Below are positions 34,363 through 43,766 of a stretch of DNA of 64,000 bases, in pieces. The stretch is from the NCBI GenBank assembly GCA_964399535.1, contig CAYNRE010000070.1, positions 186,001-250,000 of the forward strand, in the 5' to 3' direction. This stretch comes from CAYNRE01 sp964399535. Lineage in GTDB: Bacteria; Planctomycetota; Planctomycetia; Pirellulales; CAYNRE01. A model generated the notes under the pieces. It was given only the letters and a program-made list of their open reading frames with translations. It was not told the DNA's origin and ran no database searches. The position numbers were made by a program, and so were the translations under genes. Numbering within the stretch: the stretch's first letter is position 1; each line of letters starts with the position of its first letter.

Positions 34363-35022
34363 ATGAGTCGCCCTGCCACGCTGGCCCGCCTGACTGCCAC
34401 GGGCGTGGTCGCCGTCGTCCGCGCCCCGAGCGGCGAGCTGTTGGCCGACGTGGCCGAGGCCCTGGCGGCCGGCGGCGTGGACATTATCGAGATCACTTTT
34501 ACCGTCCCCCGCGCAGTAACCGTGCTGGAGCGGGTGGCCGATCGGCTGGGCGACCGAATTCTCTTGGGGGCCGGCACCGTACTCGATGGGCAGACGGCCC
34601 GCGCCGCGCAGTTGGCCGGCGCCCAATTCCTGGTTTCGCCCACCCTCGCCCCCGAGGTCGTGGCCACGGCCCAACGCTATGGCACTTTGGTCATGCCCGG
34701 CGCCTTCACGCCCAGCGAAGTGCTCGCGGCCTGGCAATCGGGGGCCGATGTGGTCAAGCTGTTTCCGGCCGACTTGGGCGGCCCCGGCTACTTGCGCACC
34801 CTGGCCGGACCGCTGCCCCAGGTACGGCTGCTTCCCACCGGAGGAATTCACCTGGAGAACATGGCCGAGTTTCTTCGCGCCGGAGCGATCGCCGTGGGAG
34901 TTGGCAGCTCTCTGGTCGAGGCCCGCGCCGTGGCCGAGCGCGATTGGCAGCGGCTCGAGTCGTTGGCACGGCAATACGCCGACGTAGCGCGCCAAGCGCG
35001 GTCCGCCGGGCACGATGCGTAG
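34363..35022 (+). CDS. eda: 2-dehydro-3-deoxyphosphogluconate (KDPG) aldolase
   Basis: A 219-residue KDPG/KHG aldolase family protein, cleaving KDPG to pyruvate and glyceraldehyde 3-phosphate. The catalytic Glu43 lies in IIEITF and the Schiff-base Lys132 in VVKLFPAD. Other family stretches are VVAVVR, GAGTV, FLVSPTL, MPGAFTPSEVL and LLPTGGI. The TIM-barrel length is standard. The ATG at 34363 removes an Arg/Gly-rich N-terminal extension that would otherwise be read from an upstream ATG. No Entner-Doudoroff edd gene is adjacent, so the substrate could be another 2-keto-3-deoxy acid phosphate. Confidence 0.9.
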   Translation: MSRPATLARLTATGVVAVVRAPSGELLADVAEALAAGGVDIIEITFTVPRAVTVLERVADRLGDRILLGAGTVLDGQTARAAQLAGAQFLVSPTLAPEVVATAQRYGTLVMPGAFTPSEVLAAWQSGADVVKLFPADLGGPGYLRTLAGPLPQVRLLPTGGIHLENMAEFLRAGAIAVGVGSSLVEARAVAERDWQRLESLARQYADVARQARSAGHDA

Positions 35023-35103
35023 TCGGCCCACAACCGCCGCCCCGGCTCAGGGCGGCACGGCGGCCCCGGTTTTCCGCACCGTTTGTTGGGCAGGGCTCAC
35101 CCG

Positions 35104-36015
35104 ATGCCGTTTGAATTCACGTGCCCCCACTGCGGCAACCGCACCTGGGTCGCAGACCAGTACCGAGGGCAGTCGGGCCCTTGCCTCAGTTGCGGGCAAG
35201 CTGTGACGCTACCGGACGCCGGAGCGTCGCTTCCGGCGCTGCCAGGCTCGCGTTCGTTTGCGCTAGCGGCCGCCATTCTGGTTCTGCTGGGGGGGGTCGG
35301 TTTGCTGACCCTGGCCGGCATCCTCTTTTGGTTCGTTCCCCGGTTGGCGCTCGATGCTCGGAGCCTGGCCTGTCGCGGCCATCTCGAAGAACTGGGACTG
35401 GCGCTGGAAGCCTATCACGACGATCACGGCTGCTACCCTCCCGCTTGGCTTTGCGATGCCCAGGGTGAGCCTCAGCACAGTTGGCGGGTATTGCTGCTGC
35501 CCTACGTGGGCGGCCAGTTGACCTACGAGAAGTACCGCTTCGACCAGCCCTGGAACAGCCCCCACAACCGGGAATTGGTCGGCGACATGCCCAGCATCTA
35601 TGGCTGCCCGGCCAGCCCCGAATCGTCGGCGGGGCGAACCAATTACCTGGCCGTGGTTGGCCCGGGGCTGTTCTTCGACCCCCAAGCTGCGCGCCACCGC
35701 GGCGACGTGAGCGACCCGGCGTGGTCGACGATTGTGCTCGTCGAATCGGTGGAGCAGGGAATCTGCTGGATGGAGCCCCGCGACTTGGCTCGCGAGCAAC
35801 TGGCTCTGCGCGTCAACCGCTTCGATCAGCCGGCGCTCAGCAGTTTCCACGTCGACGAGGTCGAGGTGTTGTTGGCCAATGGCGCTGCAATCGCGCTCAC
35901 CAGCCAGACGCCCCCCGAACAGTTATCGGCCGCGCTGACGATTGCGGGGGGAGAGACCGAGCACCTGCCCCAGGCGGCTGCTACCGCCGCCAGGGTACCG
36001 AACTCGGGCCCCTAG
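35104..36015 (+). CDS. Zinc-ribbon plus DUF1559-like membrane protein
   Basis: A 303-residue protein. The N-terminus has a zinc ribbon (Cys7, Cys10, Cys27, Cys30). A transmembrane helix follows at about 52-80. The remainder resembles the DUF1559 region abundant in Planctomycetes (CRGHLEELGLALEAYHDDHGCYPPA, then SWRVLLLPYVG, NYLAVVG and STIVLVESVEQGICWMEPRDL). The usual pilin-like N-terminal cleavage signal of DUF1559 proteins is missing; the zinc ribbon and internal helix stand in its place. It starts 81 bases after eda, on the same strand. Confidence 0.75.
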   Translation: MPFEFTCPHCGNRTWVADQYRGQSGPCLSCGQAVTLPDAGASLPALPGSRSFALAAAILVLLGGVGLLTLAGILFWFVPRLALDARSLACRGHLEELGLALEAYHDDHGCYPPAWLCDAQGEPQHSWRVLLLPYVGGQLTYEKYRFDQPWNSPHNRELVGDMPSIYGCPASPESSAGRTNYLAVVGPGLFFDPQAARHRGDVSDPAWSTIVLVESVEQGICWMEPRDLAREQLALRVNRFDQPALSSFHVDEVEVLLANGAAIALTSQTPPEQLSAALTIAGGETEHLPQAAATAARVPNSGP

Positions 36016-36434
36016 CCCCCCGCCTCGGTGCCCCCCGCGCCGTTCCCTGCGCGCGGCGGCCCTGCGGCACCCCCGAGGGAGCCGAAAAGCCGCGCAGCCC
36101 GGACTCGCGCGGGTCGCCGGCGGCTCGCTCGGGCTTTTTTTCCCAACAGCGAGCCAGCCCTGCCCCCCAAAACAGGCCGCGCCGAGCACCCAGTCCGCAA
36201 GGTTTACCGCCCCAGACAGGCGCCGCTGGCGCCGTCGGTATGTTCGGGAAAATTTGCCGGCTGCAAGGGCGCCGACCGTTGGCCCCTGGTCGCTTCAAGC
36301 CGCCGAATCGGCAGCGTCGAAGACCCTGATAGTGCCGGATCAGGCGACGCTGCGCGCCGGCGGCACCGGCGGCCGATTGCAAGGCCGACCGCGCGATTTG
36401 TGCAACTTCGTTTCCGGGCGGCAAGATTTTTTAG
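36016..36434. other. Gap between DUF1559-like and Ig-like protein genes
   Basis: About 420 bases without a convincing gene; the frames on both strands are Arg/Pro-rich and look like chance. The left third holds a terminator candidate at 36096-36141. Confidence 0.55.
36096..36141 (+). terminator. Possible intrinsic terminator after the DUF1559-like gene
   Basis: The arms AGCCCG (36096-36101) and CGGGCT (36130-36135) enclose a GC-rich 28-base loop that can fold further, followed by seven T (36135-36141). The short outer stem makes it uncertain. Confidence 0.35.
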
Positions 36435-38228
36435 ATGGGTAGTTGGGCAGCCATTTCGTTGCTCTGGGTCGGCAGCTTGCTGACTCAATTGGGCCCCGAC
36501 CCGATGGGCGGCGGTCCGGCATCGCTCCCTGCGCCCATTTACACCCGGCAAACCACGTTCGCCATCCCGTTTCGGCTCGACCAAACGCGCAGCCTCGGGG
36601 GCGCCTCGCTCGACGTGGAGCTGCACGTCTCGGTCGACGGCGGGGCAACCTGGCAGCCTGCGGGGCGCGTACCCGCCGAAAAGAAGCAGTTCGTTTTCCG
36701 AGCGCCGCAGGACGGTGCCTATTTGTTCTACGTGCGCACGGTCGACCGGAGCGGACGCGCTCCGCTGAATAATCCGCCCGCGCCAGAACTGCACGTGGTG
36801 GTCGACACCCGCCCGCCGGTGCTCGAGTTGGCCGCCGAACTGGGCCCCTCGGGCGAGTTGGTGGCCCAGTGGCGCATCGACGACGATCATTTGCGGGCCG
36901 ACGGGCTCAAGCTTGAATACCAGGCCGGCGATGCGCAAGCTGCCTGGCAACTGGTGGCTGTCGACCCGATACCGTTGGAGGATGGCCGGCGCGAATACAT
37001 CGGACGCGCCACCTGGTGGCCCAGCACTCCGGGGGCGAGCCTGACCGTACGTGCCGAGTTGCTCGACCTGGCCGGCAATCGCTCGGTGAGCCAGGTGCTG
37101 GCCAAGTCGCCCGATGCCGGTGCGCTCGCCGGTTCGCCCGAGGGAAACGGCCGGGTATCGCCGCCGTTGGGTACGCCCCCAGTGGCAGCGCCCCCGAGCG
37201 ATGGTCGTTGGCCCGCCGACCGGCTGGCCGACGCACCGCTTGGATCCGCGGGACAGCATCCGTTCGAGGAGTTGCCCGGCCCTGGCCGCGCGGTGGCCGA
37301 TCGCCCCCAGCCGCGCGGGCGGTTCACTTCGAGCCAAGACGACGCCGAGGCGGTACCCCCGCCGCCGCCACTGGGCGACAACGGGCGGCCCCGGGCCTCG
37401 ACCGACGTCGTTTCGACCGAACTGCCCAACCCCACCACCGACGACGAGGCGCCGGAAAGCCCCGCCCCCAGGGCCGATGACTCGCTCTCCGAGGGACCCG
37501 GCCCCCGTGCAACCCCCACCGGGCGGCCTCGTCCCCGAACGCGAACCGAAGCCCGCCGTTCGGTGATCGACCTGGCGTTGCTTCCGCCCGGCGAGCTGCC
37601 CCACATGGTTCGATCGCGCCGATTCGAGCTCGACTACGAAGTCGATGAGGTTGGCCCCTCGGGCGTGGCGCGCGTCGAGTTGTGGGGCACCAGCGACGGT
37701 GGCCAAACCTGGTCCAGCTACGGAATCGACGAGGACCGCGAGAGCCCTCTGCTGGCCACGGTCGAGGGCGAGGGGCTTTACGGGTTTCGCATTTCCGTCT
37801 CGAGCGGCAGCGGGCTGGGCGGGCGCCCGCCCGAAGAAGGGGCCGAGCCCGATCTGTGGGTCGGCGTCGACCTGACGCGCCCCTTCGGTCGGCTAGTGTC
37901 GGCCGACCCGGCGGCGGAAGACCCAACCGGCGCCCTGGAGATTCGCTGGGAGGCCGAAGACGAAATGCTCGCCGAACGGCCCATTAGCCTGGCCTTCGCC
38001 GACGACGTGTCGGGCCCCTGGACGCCGTTGGCCAGCGAACTGGAAAACTCAGGCCGTTTTGTCTGGCGGCTCGACAACCAGGTACCCGAACAGGTTTACC
38101 TCCGACTCGAAGTGCTCGACGAGGCGGGCAACCTGCAGGTGGTCGAGAGCCGCGACCCGATCGCCATCGACCGCTTGCGGCCCAAGGGGCGGATTCGCCA
38201 AGTGCGGCCGATCCAGCCTGCCGAATAA
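36435..38228 (+). CDS. Predicted exported protein with Ig/fibronectin-like repeats
   Basis: I do not recognise a named family. The 597-residue product starts with a short hydrophobic segment (about 4-18) that may be an export signal. Two similar beta-rich units follow: about 40-115, with SVDGGATWQPAGR and DGAYLFYVRTVDRSG; and about 395-470, with TSDGGQTWSSYGIDEDR and EGLYGFRISVSSGSG. Each is followed by a second unit with VDTRPPVLEL or VDLTRPFGRL. The repeat of a VELHVSVDGG-like and LWGTSDGG-like pattern suggests internal duplication of an Ig-like pair. The middle (about 230-380) is Pro/Arg/Asp-rich. A cell-surface role is inferred only from the domain type. Confidence 0.6.
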   Translation: MGSWAAISLLWVGSLLTQLGPDPMGGGPASLPAPIYTRQTTFAIPFRLDQTRSLGGASLDVELHVSVDGGATWQPAGRVPAEKKQFVFRAPQDGAYLFYVRTVDRSGRAPLNNPPAPELHVVVDTRPPVLELAAELGPSGELVAQWRIDDDHLRADGLKLEYQAGDAQAAWQLVAVDPIPLEDGRREYIGRATWWPSTPGASLTVRAELLDLAGNRSVSQVLAKSPDAGALAGSPEGNGRVSPPLGTPPVAAPPSDGRWPADRLADAPLGSAGQHPFEELPGPGRAVADRPQPRGRFTSSQDDAEAVPPPPPLGDNGRPRASTDVVSTELPNPTTDDEAPESPAPRADDSLSEGPGPRATPTGRPRPRTRTEARRSVIDLALLPPGELPHMVRSRRFELDYEVDEVGPSGVARVELWGTSDGGQTWSSYGIDEDRESPLLATVEGEGLYGFRISVSSGSGLGGRPPEEGAEPDLWVGVDLTRPFGRLVSADPAAEDPTGALEIRWEAEDEMLAERPISLAFADDVSGPWTPLASELENSGRFVWRLDNQVPEQVYLRLEVLDEAGNLQVVESRDPIAIDRLRPKGRIRQVRPIQPAE

Positions 38229-38337
38229 TCGCGCCGGCCGATTGGCCGATTCCGCTAGTCGAAACGGCCTGGGGCGCGTCACAATACCGGTTTGGGTCTC
38301 ACTGGGCAGTTCGCGCCTCCCCGCACCGGTTCGGCTC

Positions 38338-39441
38338 ATGGCACTAGCCGCCACGGCACTCGAATTCCTTTCGGCCCGCCAACCGCCGCCCGCCACGCGG
38401 ATCGTGGTGGCGTTTGGCGATGAACCGTACCTGATTGCGCTGGTCCGGCAGCGGCTCCGCGCACTGTTGCTCTCGGGCGAAGACGCGCAGCTGTCGGAAA
38501 GCAGCCGCGACGGTGCCTCGGCCTCTTGGATCGACGTCAACGACGAGCTTTCGACCGTGGCTCTATTCGGCGGAGGGGCGCGGCTGGTCATCGTGAACGC
38601 CGCCGACGATTTCGTCAGCCGCCATCGGGCAGCGCTCGAGCAGTGGGTCGATCGCCCGCGCGGAAGCGGAACCCTGGTCCTGGAGCCGGCCAGTTGGCCC
38701 TCGAACACCCGGCTAGCCAAGGCCGTGGCCCAACACGGCTGGACCATCGACTGCAAAGCCCCCGCTCCGGCCCGCTTGGGCAAATGGCTGACGGCCCGCG
38801 CGCAGGAAACCCACGGCGTGCGCTTGGAGGGCGAGGCCGCCGAATTGCTGCTCGAGATCGTCGGGCCGGAACTGGGGCTGCTCGACCAGGAATTGGCCAA
38901 GCTGGCCGCGGCTACGGCTCAGGCTGGCTCGATTTCCGCAACGCTGGTCCGCGAACTCGTCGGTGGCTGGCGGGTGCAGACCGCTTGGGAAATGCTCGAT
39001 GCCGCGCTCGATGGCCGCACCGCCACGGCCCTGGGCCAACTCGACCGGCTGCTCACCTCGGGCGAGAACGAAGTGGCGCTGCTGGCCCAAATCAGTTCGT
39101 CGCTGCGCCGCTTGGCCGCCGCGGCCCGGCTGGTGACCGAGGCCGAACAACTCGGCCAGCGAACCAGCCTGCGTACCGCGTTGGAACAGGCGGGCGTTCG
39201 CTCATTCGTCCTTGCCCGGAGCGAGGGGCAGCTCAAACAGCTCGGCCGTCAACGAGCGGGCCAACTGTATCGCTGGCTGATCGACGCCGACTTGGATTTG
39301 AAAGGCGGCAGCCGCGTTTCGGCTCGTCTGGTGCTCGAGCGGTTGCTGGCGCGAATGGCCCCGGCCGCCGACCCGCGCCAAGCGAACGGGGCGAGCGGTT
39401 CTTCGTCCCAGAGTTTGGCTTCGGCGTCACTCCGCCGTTGA
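38338..39441 (+). CDS. holA: DNA polymerase III subunit delta
   Basis: A 367-residue delta subunit of the clamp loader, which opens the beta clamp. The N-terminal AAA-like part has RIVVAFGDEPYLIALVRQRLRALLL and ELSTVALFGGGARLVIVNAADDF, the normal opening of HolA (the F/L-G-x-x-[RK]-x-V motif). The C-terminal helical collar domain includes ALGQLDRLLTSGENEVALLAQISSSLRRL. Length is typical. The ATG at 38338 is chosen because the frame upstream has no coding character. A Ser-rich end (about 350-367) looks unstructured. Confidence 0.9.
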   Translation: MALAATALEFLSARQPPPATRIVVAFGDEPYLIALVRQRLRALLLSGEDAQLSESSRDGASASWIDVNDELSTVALFGGGARLVIVNAADDFVSRHRAALEQWVDRPRGSGTLVLEPASWPSNTRLAKAVAQHGWTIDCKAPAPARLGKWLTARAQETHGVRLEGEAAELLLEIVGPELGLLDQELAKLAAATAQAGSISATLVRELVGGWRVQTAWEMLDAALDGRTATALGQLDRLLTSGENEVALLAQISSSLRRLAAAARLVTEAEQLGQRTSLRTALEQAGVRSFVLARSEGQLKQLGRQRAGQLYRWLIDADLDLKGGSRVSARLVLERLLARMAPAADPRQANGASGSSSQSLASASLRR

Positions 39442-39535
39442 TCCTCGCCACCACCGCCAAGCTACTTGCCCACCCCTTCCTCCAGGGATACAACCGGGGG
39501 GCATCCATTCCCGATTCCGCCAGGCAGGCCCCGCT

Positions 39536-40060
39536 ATGACCCCCGCCGCCAGTTCGCCAGCTCCGCTCGTCGGCGTCATCATGGGAAGCCGCTCCGACTG
39601 GGAAGTGATGCGCCACGCAGCCGATACGCTGACCGAGTTCGGAGTGCCGCACGAGTGCCGCGTGGTTTCAGCCCACCGCACGCCCGATTGGATGGCCCAG
39701 TACGCCCGCGAGGCCGAAGGCCGAGGGCTCCAGTTGATCATCGCCGGGGCAGGGGGGGCCGCCCACCTGCCCGGAATGACCGCGGCCCATACCGTCCTGC
39801 CCGTGCTCGGGGTGCCGGTAACGAGCCAGGCCCTCGGCGGGCTTGACTCGCTGCTCTCGATCGTGCAGATGCCGGCCGGCGTACCCGTCGCCACGCTCGC
39901 CATCGGCAAAGCGGGCGCCATCAACGCGGCTTTGCTTGCCGTGGCCATTCTGGGCGCTTCCCGACCTGAACTGCGCGACAAGCTCAAGGCCTATCGGACG
40001 CGCCGAGAGCAACAGGTGCTGGCCGACACCCTGCCCCCCACGGAGGCCATCGCGCCGTGA
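39536..40060 (+). CDS. purE: N5-carboxyaminoimidazole ribonucleotide mutase
   Basis: A 174-residue class I PurE, converting N5-CAIR to CAIR in purine synthesis. The N-terminal GVIMGSRSDW, VVSAHRTPDWM, IAGAGGAAHLPGMTAA and VLPVLGVPV are invariant family motifs. The last 20 residues (RRTREQQ region) are basic. The stop TGA overlaps the GTG start of purK by 4 bases (GTGA), so the two are translationally coupled. Confidence 0.96.
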   Translation: MTPAASSPAPLVGVIMGSRSDWEVMRHAADTLTEFGVPHECRVVSAHRTPDWMAQYAREAEGRGLQLIIAGAGGAAHLPGMTAAHTVLPVLGVPVTSQALGGLDSLLSIVQMPAGVPVATLAIGKAGAINAALLAVAILGASRPELRDKLKAYRTRREQQVLADTLPPTEAIAP

Positions 40061-41190
40061 GCCGGCTGATTGGCCCGGGGCAAACCGTGGGCGTACTAGG
40101 CAGTGGCCAACTGGGCCGCATGTTCGCGCTGGCCGCGCGCCGGTTGGGGTACCGCGTTCATACGTTTTCGCCCGACGACGACACCCCCACGGGCCAAGTC
40201 TCCGACCGCGAAGTTACCGCCTCGTACGACGACCTGGATGCGGTGCGCGACTTTGCCCGAGGCGTGAAGGTGGTTACCTTCGAGTTCGAGAATGTGCCGG
40301 CGGCCACGGCCGAGGCGGCCGCCTCGCTGGTGCCCGTGCGGCCCAGCGGCGCCGTGCTACACATCACCCAGAACCGCTTGCGCGAGAAGCGATTTCTCAC
40401 CGAACATGGGTTTCCCGTCCCCGCGTTTCGCAGGGTAACTTCGCTCGACGAATTAACCGCGGCCACCGCCGAACTGGGGCTGCCCGCGGTGCTCAAATCG
40501 GCCGGCTGGGGTTACGACGGCAAGGGCCAGCGCCTGCTGCGTGCGCCCGAAGACCTGCCCGCGGCTTGGCAGCAACTCGGCGTGTCGGAGGCCATTCTCG
40601 AGGCCTTCGTCGATTTTCGCTGCGAAGTTTCCGTGGTGGCCGCCCGCGGGCTCGACGGCCAATTTACCGATTGGGGCGTCATTGAAAACGCCCACAGCAG
40701 TCACATTCTCGACGTTTCCGTGGCGCCCGCCCGCATAACGCCCGCCGCAGCCCAACAGGCGGCGGAAATTGCCCGCGGAATCCTCACCGAGCTCGAGGTG
40801 GTGGGGGTGCTGTGCGTCGAGTTTTTCCTCACCCGCGACGACCGCCTGTTGGTCAACGAGCTGGCACCCCGACCACACAACTCGGGCCATCTAACGTTCG
40901 ACGCGTCGCTCACCAGTCAATTCGAGCAGCAACTGCGGGCTATCTGTGGGCTACCTTTGGGGGGAACCCAATTGCTTCGCCCCGCGGCCATGGCCAATTT
41001 GCTGGGCGACCTTTGGACCGCGGGCGAGCCCAACTGGGCCGCGGCCTGCAGCGACCCGCGGATCAAGCTGCATCTTTACGGAAAAGCCGAGGCTCGCCCC
41101 GGGCGAAAGATGGGGCACCTGACCGCCCTGGCCGACAGCGTCGACGAGGCCGAAGCCGCGGTCGTGGCGGCCCGCGCCCGCCTGCACTAG
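40057..41190 (+). CDS. purK: N5-carboxyaminoimidazole ribonucleotide synthase
   Basis: A 377-residue ATP-grasp enzyme making N5-CAIR from AIR, ATP and bicarbonate. It opens with TVGVLGSGQLGRMFALAARRLGY. Later family stretches are FEFENVPA, QNRLREKRFL, LPAVLKSAGWGYDGKGQ, the EVSVVAARG ATP-grasp strand and NELAPRPHNSGH. The start is a GTG overlapping the purE stop, with no room for an earlier start. Length is normal. Confidence 0.96.
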   Translation: MSRLIGPGQTVGVLGSGQLGRMFALAARRLGYRVHTFSPDDDTPTGQVSDREVTASYDDLDAVRDFARGVKVVTFEFENVPAATAEAAASLVPVRPSGAVLHITQNRLREKRFLTEHGFPVPAFRRVTSLDELTAATAELGLPAVLKSAGWGYDGKGQRLLRAPEDLPAAWQQLGVSEAILEAFVDFRCEVSVVAARGLDGQFTDWGVIENAHSSHILDVSVAPARITPAAAQQAAEIARGILTELEVVGVLCVEFFLTRDDRLLVNELAPRPHNSGHLTFDASLTSQFEQQLRAICGLPLGGTQLLRPAAMANLLGDLWTAGEPNWAAACSDPRIKLHLYGKAEARPGRKMGHLTALADSVDEAEAAVVAARARLH

Positions 41191-41317
41191 CCGCCTCGCC
41201 GTGGCCGGCAACTACCCGGCGGCGCGCCCGGTTGCATTTGGCGCGCTCAGCCATTCTATTCGTCGCAGTTCCGACGATGCCTGCCTAGCCTCGTATTCCC
41301 GGCAGAGAAAGTTGCCC

Positions 41318-42223
41318 ATGTCGCGATTCGCGATTGCGTTGTTGCTGTTCTTCTTCGCCGCGAGCTGGTGCGCCACGTCGACCGCGCAAACGGCCGATGA
41401 ACCACAGGCGTCGGCCGTCCGCGCAGCGCTAGCCGAGCTAGGCCAGGCGTTTAATCGCCGCGACGCCGCCGGCGTTGCCGCCGCCTGGACCGAAGACGCC
41501 ATTTACGTCGATCTGGGCACCGGCGAGTTGCTCGCCGGCCGTGAAGCGATCGAAGGCCACTATGCCCGGCTTTTCACCGACGAACCCCAGCTTCAGCTCA
41601 CGGCGCGTCTGAGCGGCATCGAGCTGGCCGGGCCCAGCCAGGCGTTTGTCCGCGGCGTGGCCGAGGTTGCCGGGGCCGAGGGGGAACCAAGCACGACGAG
41701 CTTTCTGGCCGAGCTGAGCCTGGTCGATGGCAAGTGGCTACTGGTGTCGGTCGAGGAAGACGACCCCGATCCGATGAACGACCTGGCCTGGCTGGTCGGC
41801 GACTGGCAGGACGAGGGAGACTCGCTCGCCGTTCAGTCGTCGATTCGCTGGAACTCGACCGGTCGATTCCTGATTCGCACCTATTCGCTGCAAACCGCCG
41901 ATGGCCAACTCCGCCGCGGCACCCAGTACATTGCCTGGGATGCGAACCGGCAGGAAATGCGCAGCTGGGCATTCAGCGCCGAAGGGGCGATCGCCGAAGG
42001 TGTGCTGGTGCCGGCCGAAGATCATTGGGCCATTCACTGGACCAGCACTCTGGCCGACGGCCGCACGGCCTCGGCCACCCAGGTTCTCAAACCGATTGAC
42101 CAGGACACCTTCGAAGTGCACTGGGCCGACATCGACGTCGACGGCGATCTGCGCCCCTCGACCGAGCCGGTCACGGTGCGCCGCGTCGCGAGCACCGCCG
42201 GGGGAGATACCAACCGTGAATAA
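41318..42223 (+). CDS. Secreted SnoaL/NTF2-like protein
   Basis: A 301-residue protein with a signal peptide (about 1-25, cleavage after STAQT). A domain of the SnoaL/DUF4440 type follows (about 33-150; FNRRDAAGVAAAWTEDAIYVDLGTGELLAGREAI is typical). A C-terminal half (about 155-295) resembles the DUF1579-like beta barrel (LAWLVGDWQDEGDSLAVQSSIRW). It is probably periplasmic. The ligand is unknown. Its stop lies inside the start region of the next gene, which overlaps it by 8 bases, so the two are coupled. Confidence 0.7.
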   Translation: MSRFAIALLLFFFAASWCATSTAQTADEPQASAVRAALAELGQAFNRRDAAGVAAAWTEDAIYVDLGTGELLAGREAIEGHYARLFTDEPQLQLTARLSGIELAGPSQAFVRGVAEVAGAEGEPSTTSFLAELSLVDGKWLLVSVEEDDPDPMNDLAWLVGDWQDEGDSLAVQSSIRWNSTGRFLIRTYSLQTADGQLRRGTQYIAWDANRQEMRSWAFSAEGAIAEGVLVPAEDHWAIHWTSTLADGRTASATQVLKPIDQDTFEVHWADIDVDGDLRPSTEPVTVRRVASTAGGDTNRE

Positions 42224-43766
42224 CCGAACCATCAAGCTGCGAGTCGCAGCCGCCTGGGCTTTGTGCGTCGCGCTGTTGGTCTGCCCCTTGGCAGATGCCT
42301 GGGCCATCGGCGGCCGCGGGGGCGGAGGTGGCCGCGGGGGTGGCGGAGGTGGCCGCGCGGGCGGCGGAGGCGCCGCGGCTCATCGGCCGGCACCGCGACC
42401 GGCACCCCGACCGGCGCCGCGCCCCTCACCGGGCCCAGCCACGCGACCGGCGCCGCGCCCCTCACCAGGCTCAGCCACGCGGCCCGCGCCGCGCCCTCCC
42501 ACGGCGTCGCGCCCCGCGCCACGCCCGGCCCCCTCGCCCAATCGCCCAGTGACCCACCCGCAGCTTCGTCCCCCGACGCACCCCGGCGCGGGAGGGGGTG
42601 GCGTGGCAGGTCGCCCCAGTACCCGCCCCGCACCCCGACCGGGCGACCTGGCCGGTGGCCGGCCGGGCGCACGCCCCAATCCCGGTTCGGTACCCCATTT
42701 CGGCGGCGACCACGGCATCGGCGGCCGGCCGACCACGCTGCCCGGCCGCGTACCGGGGGCCGGAGGCGGCATTGCCGGTGTGCGCCCCGGTGGCCGACCC
42801 GGCGCGGGTGGTCGCCCAGGCACGCTACCCGGTGGCCGTCCCGGCACGCTGCCCGGCAGGCCAGATCGCGGCCAGTTGGGCGATTTCCTCGGCATCGACG
42901 GAGTGCGCCCCGGCGTTCAGCGCCCTCCCTGGCAGACCTTAGGGCCCGACCGGGTTAACAACATTCACAACAACTGGAATGTGGCCGTCGGCAACCACGT
43001 CGGCAATTTCCAGAATTGGAACAGCTTGCATCCCGATCGTTCCAACTACTGGCGCGGCTGGGGCGCCGGCGTGCGCCGGGGTTGGGCCACGACGCTGCCC
43101 GCCTACCGCCCCTGGTTCAACGGTGCCTGGTGGGCTTCGCACCCTTTGGCCCCGGGTTGGTGGCATTACGGCTACCTGGGGCGCCCTTGGCGCTATTGGT
43201 GGACCATCCCCACCTGGGCCGGCATGGCCAGTTGGTTTAACTTCCCGGCCTCGTCAGGGGGCTATTACTACGACTACGGCAGCGGCGGCAATGTGGTGTA
43301 CCAAGACGACCAGGTGCTAATCGACGGCGAAAACGTGGCCAGCGCCGACGAGTTTGCCCAATCGGCGGCGGAGTTGGCCACGGTCGAGCCCCCGGCCGAC
43401 GACGAGGCCGCGGCCGCCGCCGACTGGATGCCGCTGGGCACCTTCGGGCTCTCCACCTCGCCCGACGATACCGAGCTCACGCGCATCTTGCAGTTGGCGG
43501 TAAACCAAGAGGGCATTGTCAGCGGCACGCTCTACAACACGAAGACCGACCGCACCTATACGGTGCAGGGGCGCGTCGACAAACAGACGCAGCGCGTGGC
43601 GCTCATGCTGGTCGACCGAACCGACGTGGTGCTCGAGACCGGGCTGTACAACCTGACGCAGGACGAAGCGCCCGCCCTGGTGCACTACGGCACCGAAAAG
43701 AGTGAATCGGTGCTGCTAGTGCGGCTCGAAGAACCCACCGAAGACGAGTCGGCGCCGGCGGAATAG
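42216..43766 (+). CDS. Exported Gly-rich and Pro/Arg-repeat protein
   Basis: I do not recognise a named family. The 516-residue product has a signal peptide (about 1-30, ending ADAWA), a Gly-rich segment (about 31-52) and a long Pro/Arg/Ala repeat region with RPAPRPAPRPSPG-like units (about 60-130). A less regular Gly/Pro/Arg region extends to about 230. The C-terminal part has a Trp/Tyr-rich stretch (about 300-345, with WWHYGYLG and RYWWTIP) and a conserved-looking last 130 residues. The start is a GTG with GGGGGAG upstream, overlapping the previous stop. A surface or cell-envelope role is likely but not shown. Confidence 0.65.
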   Translation: MNNRTIKLRVAAAWALCVALLVCPLADAWAIGGRGGGGGRGGGGGGRAGGGGAAAHRPAPRPAPRPAPRPSPGPATRPAPRPSPGSATRPAPRPPTASRPAPRPAPSPNRPVTHPQLRPPTHPGAGGGGVAGRPSTRPAPRPGDLAGGRPGARPNPGSVPHFGGDHGIGGRPTTLPGRVPGAGGGIAGVRPGGRPGAGGRPGTLPGGRPGTLPGRPDRGQLGDFLGIDGVRPGVQRPPWQTLGPDRVNNIHNNWNVAVGNHVGNFQNWNSLHPDRSNYWRGWGAGVRRGWATTLPAYRPWFNGAWWASHPLAPGWWHYGYLGRPWRYWWTIPTWAGMASWFNFPASSGGYYYDYGSGGNVVYQDDQVLIDGENVASADEFAQSAAELATVEPPADDEAAAAADWMPLGTFGLSTSPDDTELTRILQLAVNQEGIVSGTLYNTKTDRTYTVQGRVDKQTQRVALMLVDRTDVVLETGLYNLTQDEAPALVHYGTEKSESVLLVRLEEPTEDESAPAE

